37,958 bases of DNA from the IMG/VR virus record IMGVR_UViG_3300000364_000204, positions 1 to 37,958 of that record; one strand, given 5' to 3'. The position numbers were made by a program, and so were the translations under genes. The stretch is from a virus. The notes beneath the pieces are model-generated. The model ran no database searches. It saw nothing but the letters and a program-made list of their open reading frames with translations, and was not told the origin of the DNA. Shown here piece by piece: positions 29,515-37,202 of the stretch; within the stretch, counting starts at the first letter, position 1; each line of letters begins with the position of its first letter.

Positions 29515-30257
29515 TGGGCAGGACGGTCAACAGGACGCATCGAAGCATGCTGGAGGACTCGTATTACGGGTCTACGGCTGCCCCCATTCTCAATCCTGCT
29601 GACCTTAGTCTTACCGGGTGGTGGAGGGGTAGCTTTGCATCGGTACCATGGGCCGGGACTGCGTCAGCCGGGTCCAGCGGCTCTCGTCCATTGGACCTGG
29701 GTACCGCATCGGTAGGTAGCGCTCTAAATAGTCTGGACGCAGCCAGCTTCAATGGAACCAGCCAAAGTCTCACCTGCAGCACGGTAACCGCGGACGGATT
29801 TCTGTCCACCACCGGGTACAGGCTCTCATTCCTGGTTCTAATAAACAGCCTAGCCGCGCCATCTGGAACCATTTATGCAGACAAGGGCCTCCTGACCGAG
29901 AGTGGCGGCAACTGGGGCATCGTGGCCAATACGGACGGAGTCAATTGTTTCCACCATGACGGGGCATATAAGGTGGCCGTAAAGTCAATTACCGCAGGGG
30001 CATGGCACGCGGTGGACATCATTTACAACGGTACCAATCTGATTGTCTCTGTTGATGGCACTGCCGGAACGCCCGTGGCCGCGGGAACGCTGAGCTCCAT
30101 AACCGGGGCTACGTTCAGGATATGCGACAACCTATTCGGCTCTGGCAAGCTCGGCTGTCAGATAGAGGACTTGGCTGTGGCAAATACCGCTCTCGCGACC
30201 ACCACCGCCTCGGCATTCAAGGCCTACTACAACTCTCGTTACGCATTGAGTCTATAA
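29514..30257 (+). CDS. Concanavalin A/LamG-like lectin-fold protein
   Basis: 247 residues. After a basic N-terminus, residues about 75-235 follow the LamG-like jelly roll: SLDAASFNGTSQSLTCST, LSFLVLINSLAAPSGTIYAD, AGAWHAVDIIYNGTNLIVSV followed by DGTAG, and QIEDLAVANTALATTTASAF with YYNSRYAL at the end. This is the familiar phage lectin pattern (sFnGtsq.l...f.v.......g.w..v.i.y.g..l.lyvDG...i.el.v....ls........Y...rY). Likely a receptor- or glycan-binding tail or head fibre. The tailspike gene follows one base later. Confidence 0.82.
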   Translation: MGRTVNRTHRSMLEDSYYGSTAAPILNPADLSLTGWWRGSFASVPWAGTASAGSSGSRPLDLGTASVGSALNSLDAASFNGTSQSLTCSTVTADGFLSTTGYRLSFLVLINSLAAPSGTIYADKGLLTESGGNWGIVANTDGVNCFHHDGAYKVAVKSITAGAWHAVDIIYNGTNLIVSVDGTAGTPVAAGTLSSITGATFRICDNLFGSGKLGCQIEDLAVANTALATTTASAFKAYYNSRYALSL

Positions 30258-30258
30258 G

Positions 30259-32829
30259 ATGACACATCCCATAGAGATATTCTCTGGCCAGAATGGCGTG
30301 GTTTTTATTTCACCAACAGGGGAACTGCATTCGTCCATAGGTGAACCTGGGCAGGCGGTTGTCACCAGTGCGGACGGGCAGAGCCTGGAGTGGGTGGATA
30401 GCCTGGGCCCTGGAGGAGCACTGCCGGATGGGTGGTTTGACCCGACAACGTACGGGGCCAGGCTGGACGGGGTCCACGATGACCTGAGCGCATTCAATGA
30501 CATGATTGCGGACATGCCAGACGAGGGTGGAGTTATCTACATTGGCGAAGGGGTGGCTTGGCTTTCGGATACGCTTCACGTCTACAAGCCGGTCCACATT
30601 GTGGGGTGCGGTGGTCGGTCTAGGGGCTTCTCCGGCTTCACTGTGGCTCCAGGCAAAACTTGTCTTTCTATAGACTTTGCAGTCATTGGACCTACAACCA
30701 CATCGGCACAGGGTGCCAGGGTTGAGCGCCTGACTCTGCGAAGTCAGATTCTGGTACATGGGACCGCGGACGGTAGCGCGCTTGGTTTTGGCATAAATAA
30801 CCAGTTTGCCGCGGGTGATACTGTAAAGCTTGGAGATTGCTATATAAGGGCCTCCAACGCCTCCCCGACCAGGTTTTTTAGGGCCACCTCCTTTACCGCA
30901 CTTGGGGCAACAGTAGGTTCATTTGGTCTAACCATCCCATCGTGGTCGGACACCCTGGGCTCCACGGTCACCGATAGCGGCATAGTATGGACCACTGAGG
31001 CCTTCCCAACCGTCAGGCAAAATTCCCATGCCTATGCAGTTGGTGATAGGGTCTATGCCAGCCTGGACAACAGGCTCATCTTTGAATGTGTTGCGGCCGG
31101 TACGTCTGCGGGCTCGCCCCCAACTGAGATGGCTGGTGGTGACGAGGCGCCAGGGGTCACCGTGCTAGATACGTTTACCGACGGTGGGGTGACGTGGCTC
31201 ACCACCTTCGTAACCGGCATGTACATCAATGCTCCATTCTGTGAGTTCCACTATCTTTACATAGAGGGATTCACCGGGGCAGCAGCGATGATATGGGCTG
31301 GGTTAGGCATCGACGCTAGAGGTCAGACCAATGCTGACTTTGCCAGAATAAGGGAACTAAATGCACAGTATTGCGGCCTTGGCATAGCCATTGCCGGTGA
31401 TGACGCCAGCGCTTGGACGATTGATGGCCTGTCAGTCCTCAACATGGGGACACTGCAGCCCACTCCAAATACAGTAATTGCTGCTGGTTATACTGACCTG
31501 GCTGGCCATGCAATTCATGACCATTCCCTCGGAAGCGGGACGGTTTCCAACCTTTACATACAGACATCGTCGGGCCGACCAATTTTGAAAAATGGCCTTG
31601 GCCGAATGGTGTGCCTTACGTGTAACCAGGAAGTTCCATTGGCTGCTCTTGCGAGCGGCGGTAGCCCAGTTTTGGATCTTGGTGGAGACCTCACCTGGAC
31701 CGATACCAGCACAGTAACGCATATTGACCCCAGTGGAGGAAGGGGGTTTAGCGAGGTCGGATTCGTTGGTGGTGGCACAACCATGCGGGTCACGCTTTCT
31801 GACCAAAACGCAACTGGTTCCAATGGTTTCTACCAGTTCAAAATCAATCACCCTGGCGACGTAAACTTCTGGTCATACAAGTACGCCTCCTCTACTCCGA
31901 TCGGTTGGGTAGGGTTTCAGCACGGAAACCAAAGCAGCCAGAATGCCTACGTCCTTTCGACCACTCAGGCCGGTCTAGACATAGGAGCCGGTTGGCTTGG
32001 TTTTGAAACCGGGTACATGCTTGGTGCCCCAGACTCGGTTACCCCGCTTTTTGATGGTCATCTGGCGTCCATGGCCAATGACAGGCTTCGCAGTGCCCTC
32101 AGGAAACAGGGAGACCGCTTTAGGGACAACGTCTCTAACATCAATATCCTAGAGGATGGATACAGGACCAACTCGTGGACAGCCAACCAGACTGTTGATG
32201 TTGGGTACGCACCCTGGGCCTTTCCTGCGGTTTATGTGACCCCTACGGCCACTCCGAAGGATAGAGCCGGTCTTAGGCAGGTGTGGAAGTGCACAACGGC
32301 AGGCACCACTCATGCGACCACCGAGCCCACATGGCCAGCCTCGCCAACGATTGGTGTAACCACCCAGTCTGACGGTACTGCCACATGGACTTTCCATGGC
32401 TATTCACCAGCCTATGAAGTGGTTCAGCTAAATTCGGCAAAGGCCCAGTCGCCATACCGAACCGCAGCTATCCAAACCACTACCGCTACCGCTTCCCAGG
32501 TCATCCACGACGGCGGGATAGTGGACGGTATAGACCTTGTGCTGCCCGACAATGCCATGTCGGCGGTTAGGGACGAGATAGTGGTCCACAAGGCCTCAAC
32601 GGCTAACGGTGGCAGCATCACCATAGAGAGCACTTGGGTACGTAACGGTGGGGCTCCAACCCAGATTGGAAGCAGCCTAATCACGTACAACCTTTCAGGT
32701 TCCACCCTGGACGGCACCACCGTAGCTCATGTGGCCAATGGCAACAGGATTGAACTTCAGGCCTCACCAGAGTCTGCGGATACTCTGAACTGGCGTGTGT
32801 TTAGACGGCACTTTGAAGGAAGGGACTAG
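30259..32829 (+). CDS. Tailspike/tail fibre with pectate-lyase-like beta-helix
   Basis: 856 residues. Residues 1-50 are a short particle-binding domain. FDPTTYGARLDGVHDDLSAF at 60-79 and GGVIYIGEGVAWLSDTL start a right-handed beta-helix of the pectate-lyase-3 type found in phage depolymerases; the helix seems to resume around 340-560 (MIWAGLGIDARGQTNADFAR, IAIAGDDASAWTIDGLSV). Three copies of a small module with AGTS...P.W...G....DG...W pattern occur near 206-247, 274-316 and 674-715. The C-terminus (GSITIESTWVRNGGAPTQIG) is a beta-rich tip, perhaps for trimerisation. It should bind and perhaps degrade a surface polysaccharide. The catalytic residues cannot be placed. Confidence 0.87.
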   Translation: MTHPIEIFSGQNGVVFISPTGELHSSIGEPGQAVVTSADGQSLEWVDSLGPGGALPDGWFDPTTYGARLDGVHDDLSAFNDMIADMPDEGGVIYIGEGVAWLSDTLHVYKPVHIVGCGGRSRGFSGFTVAPGKTCLSIDFAVIGPTTTSAQGARVERLTLRSQILVHGTADGSALGFGINNQFAAGDTVKLGDCYIRASNASPTRFFRATSFTALGATVGSFGLTIPSWSDTLGSTVTDSGIVWTTEAFPTVRQNSHAYAVGDRVYASLDNRLIFECVAAGTSAGSPPTEMAGGDEAPGVTVLDTFTDGGVTWLTTFVTGMYINAPFCEFHYLYIEGFTGAAAMIWAGLGIDARGQTNADFARIRELNAQYCGLGIAIAGDDASAWTIDGLSVLNMGTLQPTPNTVIAAGYTDLAGHAIHDHSLGSGTVSNLYIQTSSGRPILKNGLGRMVCLTCNQEVPLAALASGGSPVLDLGGDLTWTDTSTVTHIDPSGGRGFSEVGFVGGGTTMRVTLSDQNATGSNGFYQFKINHPGDVNFWSYKYASSTPIGWVGFQHGNQSSQNAYVLSTTQAGLDIGAGWLGFETGYMLGAPDSVTPLFDGHLASMANDRLRSALRKQGDRFRDNVSNINILEDGYRTNSWTANQTVDVGYAPWAFPAVYVTPTATPKDRAGLRQVWKCTTAGTTHATTEPTWPASPTIGVTTQSDGTATWTFHGYSPAYEVVQLNSAKAQSPYRTAAIQTTTATASQVIHDGGIVDGIDLVLPDNAMSAVRDEIVVHKASTANGGSITIESTWVRNGGAPTQIGSSLITYNLSGSTLDGTTVAHVANGNRIELQASPESADTLNWRVFRRHFEGRD

Positions 32830-32857
32830 CTTCGCTAGAAAGGGCTAAAAGGAAAGT

Positions 32858-33154
32858 ATGAGTGTAGCTTCTGTGGCTGACGCAGATTATGCGTCTGTAA
32901 TCAATACGATACGTAGACACTTGGCCAACGGCACTTCGCCATCCGCTGCTGAGCTTAGGCTTGCTGCTGCAGTGGTCAAAAAGGCCGTGGCTAACTACTC
33001 CACCATGGCCACCCAGTTTGCCATCCTCAATGCCTTTACTGGTGCTTCTGCAGCCCAGGACATCGTTGATGCTATTGCGGTTGCTGACGGTGTTCGTCCA
33101 ACAGTGCCAACTTATGCTGCATCTACGGGTGCAGACGGGGACGGGTACGAATAA
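32858..33154 (+). CDS. Hypothetical small Ala-rich helical protein
   Basis: 98 residues, ATG 32858 with AAAGGAAAG just upstream. Helical and Ala/Val-rich: YASVINTIRRHLANGTSPSA, LRLAAAVVKKAVANYSTMAT. It ends in GADGDGYE. No membrane segment and no known domain. It lies after the tailspike and before the second structured element; a tail accessory or chaperone role is possible but unshown. Confidence 0.68.
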   Translation: MSVASVADADYASVINTIRRHLANGTSPSAAELRLAAAVVKKAVANYSTMATQFAILNAFTGASAAQDIVDAIAVADGVRPTVPTYAASTGADGDGYE

Positions 33155-33183
33155 ACCGTAGTTATTACACTACGCAGCTCAGT

Positions 33184-33277
33184 CTACCTCGGTACCGACT
33201 CTTGTTCCTGGTTAAGGGAGACACTTACGGTCTCCCGGACAAGTACCGAATACAGGCTCTTCGGTACCATATTTTGA
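33184..33277 (+). repeat. Structured intergenic element, copy B
   Basis: Second copy of the element at 6891-6981. CTACC-N2-GGTACCG (GGTACCG 33191-33197), hairpin GGGAGAC 33216-33222 with GTCTCCC 33230-33236, GGACAAG-TACCG (33237-33248), a second stem GTACCGAA 33243-33250 with TTCGGTAC 33260-33267, and GGTACCATATTTTGA 33263-33277. Distance between the two GGTACC boxes is 72 bases (69 in copy A). It lies upstream of the lysis block. Confidence 0.72.
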
Positions 33278-33301
33278 CTTTTCTTTCAAACACACGGCTT
33301 C

Positions 33302-33310
33302 TGTTACAAT
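33302..33310 (+). promoter_or_regulatory. Extended -10 promoter element
   Basis: TGTTACAAT (33302-33310) fits the extended -10 form TGnTATAAT with one change. A CTTTCA at 33283-33288, 16 bases upstream, is a weak -35. The predicted start point, about 33317, falls three bases before the ATG at 33320, and no ribosome site precedes that ATG, so the transcript would be leaderless. Confidence 0.45.
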
Positions 33311-33319
33311 TGGTTTCAC

Positions 33320-34018
33320 ATGAATTTCAACAGCTTGGCTTCTAAACTTTTTTTCGGTGTTTTTATACTTACGAGTGCAGGTTGTGCCGTCCTTCCAGCA
33401 CGGAGCCCAACCATAGCCCTTCATGGGGACAGGCTTTTTACGGCAGAGGAGCGCACGTGCCTCAACGATTCCGCCAAGCAATGGTCGGAGCAAACCTCGG
33501 GACTTGTTGAAATCACTATAGATTACGACTACAACAGCTCTAAGCCGCTCGAAATGGCCCTTGCCCAAGCCGAGGACCATATCGTCCGATGGACGTCGAC
33601 CACGGAGCAGGTTGTGGAATACGAGGCCTATATGCGGGCCAAGGAGCACACCGATTCATGGACGCTCCTGGGCCAAGTAAACGGCAGTATTCATACGCTT
33701 CCTAGGTTCCCTCTCGAGATGCGCATGGTGCAGGACCGGCTCACTGACCCACATCGCTGCCGACTCACTGCTATCCACGAGATGGGCCACCTGCTTGGGC
33801 TTAAGCACTCGGGTGACAAGGCCGACATTATGTATCCGTCGGTAAACGAAAGTCGTCAGGAGTGCCTCAAGCAGACGGACTTGTTTCAATTCTGCATCTT
33901 CAACAATTGCGGAAATGTGCCAATGAAGCCGTGCGAGCTCAGCCCGACCGAGAAGCTGCTCGAATCACCAGAGGAAGACAATGCCGGAGCCTACGGATTC
34001 AACACCGACAACCTCTAG
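33320..34018 (+). CDS. Matrixin-like zinc metalloprotease, lipoprotein
   Basis: 232 residues. The N-terminus NFNSLASKLFFGVFILTSAG followed by Cys22 is a secretion signal with a lipobox-like end (TSAGC), so the protein should be membrane-anchored outside the cytoplasm. Residues 153-163 read HEMGHLLGLKH, the complete HExxHxxGxxH zinc site of metzincins, and DIMYPSV at 169-175 supplies the Met-turn. This is a matrixin/M10-type catalytic core. Such proteases are rare in phage lysis regions. It may cleave envelope or host proteins during lysis or entry; the target is unknown. It overlaps the next gene by 38 bases. Confidence 0.87.
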   Translation: MNFNSLASKLFFGVFILTSAGCAVLPARSPTIALHGDRLFTAEERTCLNDSAKQWSEQTSGLVEITIDYDYNSSKPLEMALAQAEDHIVRWTSTTEQVVEYEAYMRAKEHTDSWTLLGQVNGSIHTLPRFPLEMRMVQDRLTDPHRCRLTAIHEMGHLLGLKHSGDKADIMYPSVNESRQECLKQTDLFQFCIFNNCGNVPMKPCELSPTEKLLESPEEDNAGAYGFNTDNL

Positions 34019-34193
34019 CCTGAAGGCCCGCATTGCCGCACTGGCTTCCGGTCAGGACACGGTGCTTTGGGCCGTTGGATTCATTGGGGTTTGTGTGCTT
34101 ACTGGTATGGGAAAGCTCGACCAGGAAGTCCTAAAGTGCATGGTTTTTGCCCTCGCCGGCAAGGCTGCTATGGCGGCCAGAAAGGAACCTTAG
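33981..34193 (+). CDS. Putative holin
   Basis: 70 residues, ATG 33981 with GAGGAAG upstream. Residues 27-45 (TVLWAVGFIGVCVLTGMG) form a transmembrane helix and VLKCMVFALAGKAAMAA a weaker second one, leaving a short polar N-terminus and basic C-terminus (ARKEP). Size, topology and place beside an endolysin fit a small holin. It overlaps the protease gene, and the next gene starts nine bases later. The call rests on topology and context. Confidence 0.6.
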   Translation: MPEPTDSTPTTSSLKARIAALASGQDTVLWAVGFIGVCVLTGMGKLDQEVLKCMVFALAGKAAMAARKEP

Positions 34194-34202
34194 GGTATTG
34201 GA

Positions 34203-34460
34203 ATGAAACACGTTTTTCATGTCGGCGGAGTGCTTCTGGCTGCGGTTCTGTTCGGTAAATGCCACGTGGGATGCAAGCCTGCGGATGGGCCGGCTGTATC
34301 GGAAGCGGTCTATACTGCAGAGCTATTGTCTTGCGTGGATAGGTGGCAGACCAAGATAGAGCGCGATGTATGCCGGGTAGATGTCAACCGTAAGTGGGGC
34401 CTTTGCGCTACGGATGGCGGCGTGGACGTGTACCCAAGCCTGAACCTCTGCGGGCACTAG
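34203..34460 (+). CDS. Small lipoprotein, possible outer-membrane spanin-like or inhibitor
   Basis: 85 residues. KHVFHVGGVLLAAVLFGKCH then VGCKPADG is a signal peptide with two candidate lipobox cysteines (FGKC20, HVGC24). The mature part holds four further cysteines (SCVDRWQ, VCRVDV, LCATDG, LCGH), so disulfides are likely in the periplasm. SEAVYTAELLSCVDRW resembles small lipoproteins found next to endolysins in other phages. An o-spanin role is possible but there is no Pro-rich stretch and no clear inner-membrane partner. Confidence 0.6.
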   Translation: MKHVFHVGGVLLAAVLFGKCHVGCKPADGPAVSEAVYTAELLSCVDRWQTKIERDVCRVDVNRKWGLCATDGGVDVYPSLNLCGH

Positions 34461-34461
34461 A

Positions 34462-34635
34462 ATGCCCTGGAAGTCACGAGCTCAGGCGGCGTTTATGCAT
34501 ATCCATCATCCGGATATTGCTAAGGAATTCGACGAAGCTACAACTAATGGTAAGAGGCTTCCATACAAGGTGAAGAAAAAGAAACGCCCTAAAGGCATCG
34601 GTGGCACGGAAGTGGGCGCGGAGAAGGGGGACTAG
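34462..34635 (+). CDS. Small basic phage protein (MPWKS type)
   Basis: 57 residues from ATG 34462 to TAG 34633-34635. It begins MPWKSRAQAAFMHIHHPDIA and continues KEFDEATTNGKRLPYKVKKK, a pattern I recognise from short, widespread phage proteins of unknown function (mPwKSkaQ...h......eF...T..g..LP..v). The tail carries GIGGTEV, encoded by the 20-base repeat also present at 10286-10305. No SD is obvious, but the start falls two bases after the previous stop. Basic character suggests nucleic-acid binding. Confidence 0.72.
   Translation: MPWKSRAQAAFMHIHHPDIAKEFDEATTNGKRLPYKVKKKKRPKGIGGTEVGAEKGD
34594..34613. repeat. 20-bp exact repeat, copy 2
   Basis: Identical to 10286-10305 and in the same codon phase; see that entry. 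Chance identity of 20 bases in a genome of this size is very unlikely. Confidence 0.85.
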
Positions 34636-34636
34636 G

Positions 34637-34819
34637 ATGAACGGTTTGGACGCAGCAGCGGTCACAATGCTTGTGGAGGCTCTCCTCAACGCCATCCTTG
34701 ATGTGGTAGACAGGCAAACGGCCAAGACGATGCTCGACCAGCTCGCGGTTCGCAGGGCCAATTCAATCGCGGACATAGCCAGTGCAGCCAAGGATGCTGC
34801 GGAAGCTCTAAAAAAATAG
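34637..34819 (+). CDS. Hypothetical small helical protein
   Basis: 60 residues from ATG 34637 with GAAGGGGG about ten bases upstream; upstream in-frame starts lie inside the previous gene. Helical and Ala-rich: AAAVTMLVEALLNAILDVVD and SIADIASAAKDAAEALKK. The first helix is hydrophobic on one side, perhaps peripheral to membrane. No known domain. Found between lysis-type genes. Confidence 0.62.
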   Translation: MNGLDAAAVTMLVEALLNAILDVVDRQTAKTMLDQLAVRRANSIADIASAAKDAAEALKK

Positions 34820-34867
34820 TTCTGAAGTTCACTTGACCGACTCGCAAGTCCAGAGCAGGATGGCTCA

Positions 34868-35050
34868 ATGGCGACGAGGAAAGTCAAAAAAGCCCGCAAA
34901 AAGAAGCCTGATGACGCAGATGTCGCAGGTTTGATGTGCAGGCCAGACTACGAAGAGTATGCCAGGGAGCAGGAGAAGAGACTTAGGGAGCTCGAGGATG
35001 AGCTTTCAGGTGACTCCATGCGTAACCCTCCGGACAAGGACTACACTTGA
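34868..35050 (+). CDS. Hypothetical small charged protein
   Basis: 60 residues from ATG 34868 with AGGATGG upstream. Basic N-terminus (TRKVKKARKKKPDD) and an acidic helical middle (YEEYAREQEKRLRELEDELS) that should form a short coiled coil. No family recognised. ACTTG 34831-34835 and CAAGT 34845-34849 form a small dyad in the preceding gap. Overlaps the next start (TTGA). Confidence 0.62.
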   Translation: MATRKVKKARKKKPDDADVAGLMCRPDYEEYAREQEKRLRELEDELSGDSMRNPPDKDYT

Positions 35051-35376
35051 GCAGCCTTGGTCTTTTTCAGGAAGCTACAGAAGTAGAGCCTGAAAAGGGT
35101 GAGGCTCTTCCGCTTGAGCAAGCCTGCGACCAGTACAGGGAAGGCTCCTTTGCGACCACCGAGTACGTGTCCAAGCACTGGGGTCATAAGGTTCAGGAAA
35201 AGGCCAATGCCGAGACCTTCAGAATCACGGTAAGAGGCGAGTGGTCCTTCCTGGAGGAGCTTAGGCACGGGAAGGGTGGACCGGCGTATCACTGGTCTGG
35301 GCTGATGTACCTAACCGAGAACCAGCACGAGTTGACCGGAGTGATGGTAAAAGCATCGAGGGGATTAGCAAAATGA
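35047..35376 (+). CDS. Hypothetical protein
   Basis: 109 residues from TTG 35047, which overlaps the previous stop and has AAGGA seven bases upstream. Mixed alpha/beta composition with TTEYVSKHWGHKVQEKANAE, TFRITVRGEWSFLEELRHG and YLTENQHELTGVMVKASRG. No cysteine pairs or known motif. ATGA overlap with the next gene. Confidence 0.6.
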   Translation: MSSLGLFQEATEVEPEKGEALPLEQACDQYREGSFATTEYVSKHWGHKVQEKANAETFRITVRGEWSFLEELRHGKGGPAYHWSGLMYLTENQHELTGVMVKASRGLAK

Positions 35377-35780
35377 CAGTAGACAAGACAAGAATTGGAT
35401 TCCGTAGCTCAGGCCCATGGACTGACTATGACTCTAGGCTTGTGGAGACCTGGCTTCTGACCGGTACTGAGCGCCTTGAGGAGTGGTTGAAAGATCACAC
35501 TTCCGATAACGAGGCCATCTATTGGCCCAATCTTCCGGGCGATGTGAAGGAGAAGCTCTGGCCTGGCTCCACAACGTCCACACGACAGACTGGCGCGACC
35601 ATTACCGGGTCTATAGCAGCGATCAAGAAAGCCTGGGGGGCCGAGTTTATCGCAGAATGCCACAAGCCAAACCAGAGGTCAGTCAAAATTGGTTACAACT
35701 GCTGTAAGTGTAAAGAGTACAACGAGTATGCTGCGTCCAACCGATCGGACGGTACCTATGTGTGCTACTCCTGCCGCTGA
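35373..35780 (+). CDS. Hypothetical protein with C-terminal zinc ribbon
   Basis: 135 residues from ATG 35373. The N-terminal two-thirds are unknown (WTDYDSRLVETWLLTGTERL, IYWPNLPGDVKEKLWPG, TGSIAAIKKAWGAEFIAECH). The last 30 residues are a zinc ribbon, NCCKCKEYNEYAASNRSDGT then VCYSCR. The frame stays open after its TGA stop to 36020, which is odd (see separate entry). Confidence 0.68.
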   Translation: MTVDKTRIGFRSSGPWTDYDSRLVETWLLTGTERLEEWLKDHTSDNEAIYWPNLPGDVKEKLWPGSTTSTRQTGATITGSIAAIKKAWGAEFIAECHKPNQRSVKIGYNCCKCKEYNEYAASNRSDGTYVCYSCR

Positions 35781-35865
35781 CCTGAGAGACAGATTTATCG
35801 TTGCCGAGCTGGTCGTATTCAGCCTGTCGCTAACCTTCTGCGTGTACGTACTGAGCCATTGTTGA
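35758..35865 (+). CDS. Possible tiny single-span membrane protein
   Basis: 35 residues from ATG 35758 to TGA 35863-35865, overlapping the end of the previous gene. FIVAELVVFSLSLTFCVYVL is a convincing membrane helix after a short polar N-terminus. Located before the endolysin, it could be a second holin or antiholin. No good ribosome site. The same bases also belong to other open frames, so this is tentative. Confidence 0.33.
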   Translation: MCATPAADLRDRFIVAELVVFSLSLTFCVYVLSHC

Positions 35866-36020
35866 GCTGCAACTTCTGCGTCGATACCCGAACAGAGCTG
35901 TACGTCTATGTCCTTGGGAAGCTCGTGTGGAAGAGGTATCGAAACCAGGCCGTATCTGCCCTGTTTCAGGTCAGTCCATGTATGACATACTGGGCATCCG
36001 AGGATAGGCTCGAGCCATGA
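35781..36020 (+). other. Open frame continuing past a TGA, with a competing antisense frame
   Basis: After the TGA of the zinc-ribbon gene (35778-35780) the same frame stays open for 79 codons to TGA 36018-36020, which overlaps the endolysin ATG (ATGA). The only sensible starts within it are TTG 35859 and 35862, giving 52-53 residues beginning LSCNFCVDTRTELYVYVL. On the minus strand a 115-residue frame (36026 down to 35679) contains GCPVCHTWTDLKQGRYGLV and also reads like protein, but no ribosome site precedes it and all neighbours run rightward. I cannot choose between them. Confidence 0.35.
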
Positions 36021-36787
36021 ACCCATGGTCTGATGGTCCGGTCAAAGGACTACTCAACGGATTCGACCTCAGCTCGGTCCAGTGGAGCCCAGGTAGACCG
36101 CTCTTGGACTTCGGTAAGGCTTACGATGCTGGATTCAGGTTTGCCTACATCAAAGCGAGTCAGTACAGTTCAGGTAGAGACACTGCTTTCCACGAGCTGG
36201 CGAGTCAACTCCGAGACGCAGGCTTTGCAATCGGTGCGTATCACTTCTGCAGTCATGATTCTGACCCAGAACAGCAGATGGAGCACTTTTACGCAGCATC
36301 TAAGGGCCTTGGGTCTAATCCTGGTGAACTGCCTCCGATGCTTGATTGGGAATACTGCACCCCGTCTAAGTATCAGAATCACCCGCAGCATTGTGTGGAC
36401 TGGCTCGGAAGAGCTTTAGAAAAAGCCGATGACCTCTGGTATCCAAACCAGAGCCCAAGAGTTCCCTGCGTGTACACCTACCCGTACTACGCCAAGCAGC
36501 ACCAACCTGGTCTTGCTTTGCAGTCAACCTTTGGGACAGGTGTCCCGCTGTGTTTGGCGTCGTACACGCCCGGGACCGTACTGGCAAATGCGGAACAGAT
36601 TCCTTCACACCAGGTGCCGAAGCCGTGGCTCAGAGCGACGTTGTGCCAGCACAATGGTAACGATGGCCGAGTTCCTGGCATACCAGGGGCATGCGACATG
36701 CAGGTCGCTTTAATGTCTCAAGGTGAATGGGACGAATTTTTGGGCATAAAAAAACCTCCTGCGCTGGAGACGTTTGATGTTAAGTGA
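36017..36787 (+). CDS. GH25-family muramidase endolysin
   Basis: 256 residues. The GH25 (Chalaropsis-type lysozyme) layout is clear: GFDLSSVQW with Asp17 near the start, GFRFAYIKASQ, FAIGAYHFCSHDSDPEQQ, and the catalytic acidic pair Asp110/Glu112 in PPMLDWEYC. The enzyme cleaves the MurNAc-GlcNAc bond of peptidoglycan. There is no signal peptide, so release would need the holin. The C-terminal part (about 180-256) has no recognisable wall-binding repeat and may just complete the barrel. The next gene overlaps by 11 bases. Confidence 0.92.
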   Translation: MNPWSDGPVKGLLNGFDLSSVQWSPGRPLLDFGKAYDAGFRFAYIKASQYSSGRDTAFHELASQLRDAGFAIGAYHFCSHDSDPEQQMEHFYAASKGLGSNPGELPPMLDWEYCTPSKYQNHPQHCVDWLGRALEKADDLWYPNQSPRVPCVYTYPYYAKQHQPGLALQSTFGTGVPLCLASYTPGTVLANAEQIPSHQVPKPWLRATLCQHNGNDGRVPGIPGACDMQVALMSQGEWDEFLGIKKPPALETFDVK

Positions 36788-37202
36788 ATGCCAAAATTAT
36801 GACGGCGAAATTGGAAACCACGGATACGGTTTGACCAATATTGGTAATCGCAAAGTGCTGACCCATAGATTGGCATGGGCCCTACATAATGGAGCCGACC
36901 CGGCAGGCAAAGTTGTTCGTCACAAGTGTGACAATAGGTCTTGCGTGAATCCTGAGCATCTAGAGATAGGCACACAGGCCGACAACGTAAAAGACATGTT
37001 CGAACGAAAGCGGGCCCCAATAGGGTCACAAAGGTCATCTTCAAAACTGGACGAAAAGAAAGTATCGGAGATAAAGTCCTTATTGGCTGACGGTGGATTT
37101 ACCCAGAAGGAGATAGCCGATATGTATGGCGTTCACCGTTCATCAGTAATGCTTATAAAGCATGGCAAAAACTGGCCTCATGTGAAGGTTACTGATGAGT
37201 AA
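36777..37202 (+). CDS. HNH endonuclease with C-terminal helix-turn-helix
   Basis: 141 residues from ATG 36777 with GGAG seven bases upstream; a TTG at 36774 is less likely. The HNH core: HRLAWALHNGADPAGKVVRH, CDNRSCVNPEHLEIGTQADN, with His49, Cys51/Cys56 and Asn58-Pro-Glu-His61. This is the HNH_3 type of free-standing homing endonucleases. Residues about 95-137 (KVSEIKSLLADGGFTQKEIA then DMYGVHRSSVMLIKHGKNW) are a helix-turn-helix that likely selects the target. It overlaps the endolysin gene by 11 bases, a common insertion place for homing enzymes. Confidence 0.88.
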   Translation: MLSECQNYDGEIGNHGYGLTNIGNRKVLTHRLAWALHNGADPAGKVVRHKCDNRSCVNPEHLEIGTQADNVKDMFERKRAPIGSQRSSSKLDEKKVSEIKSLLADGGFTQKEIADMYGVHRSSVMLIKHGKNWPHVKVTDE

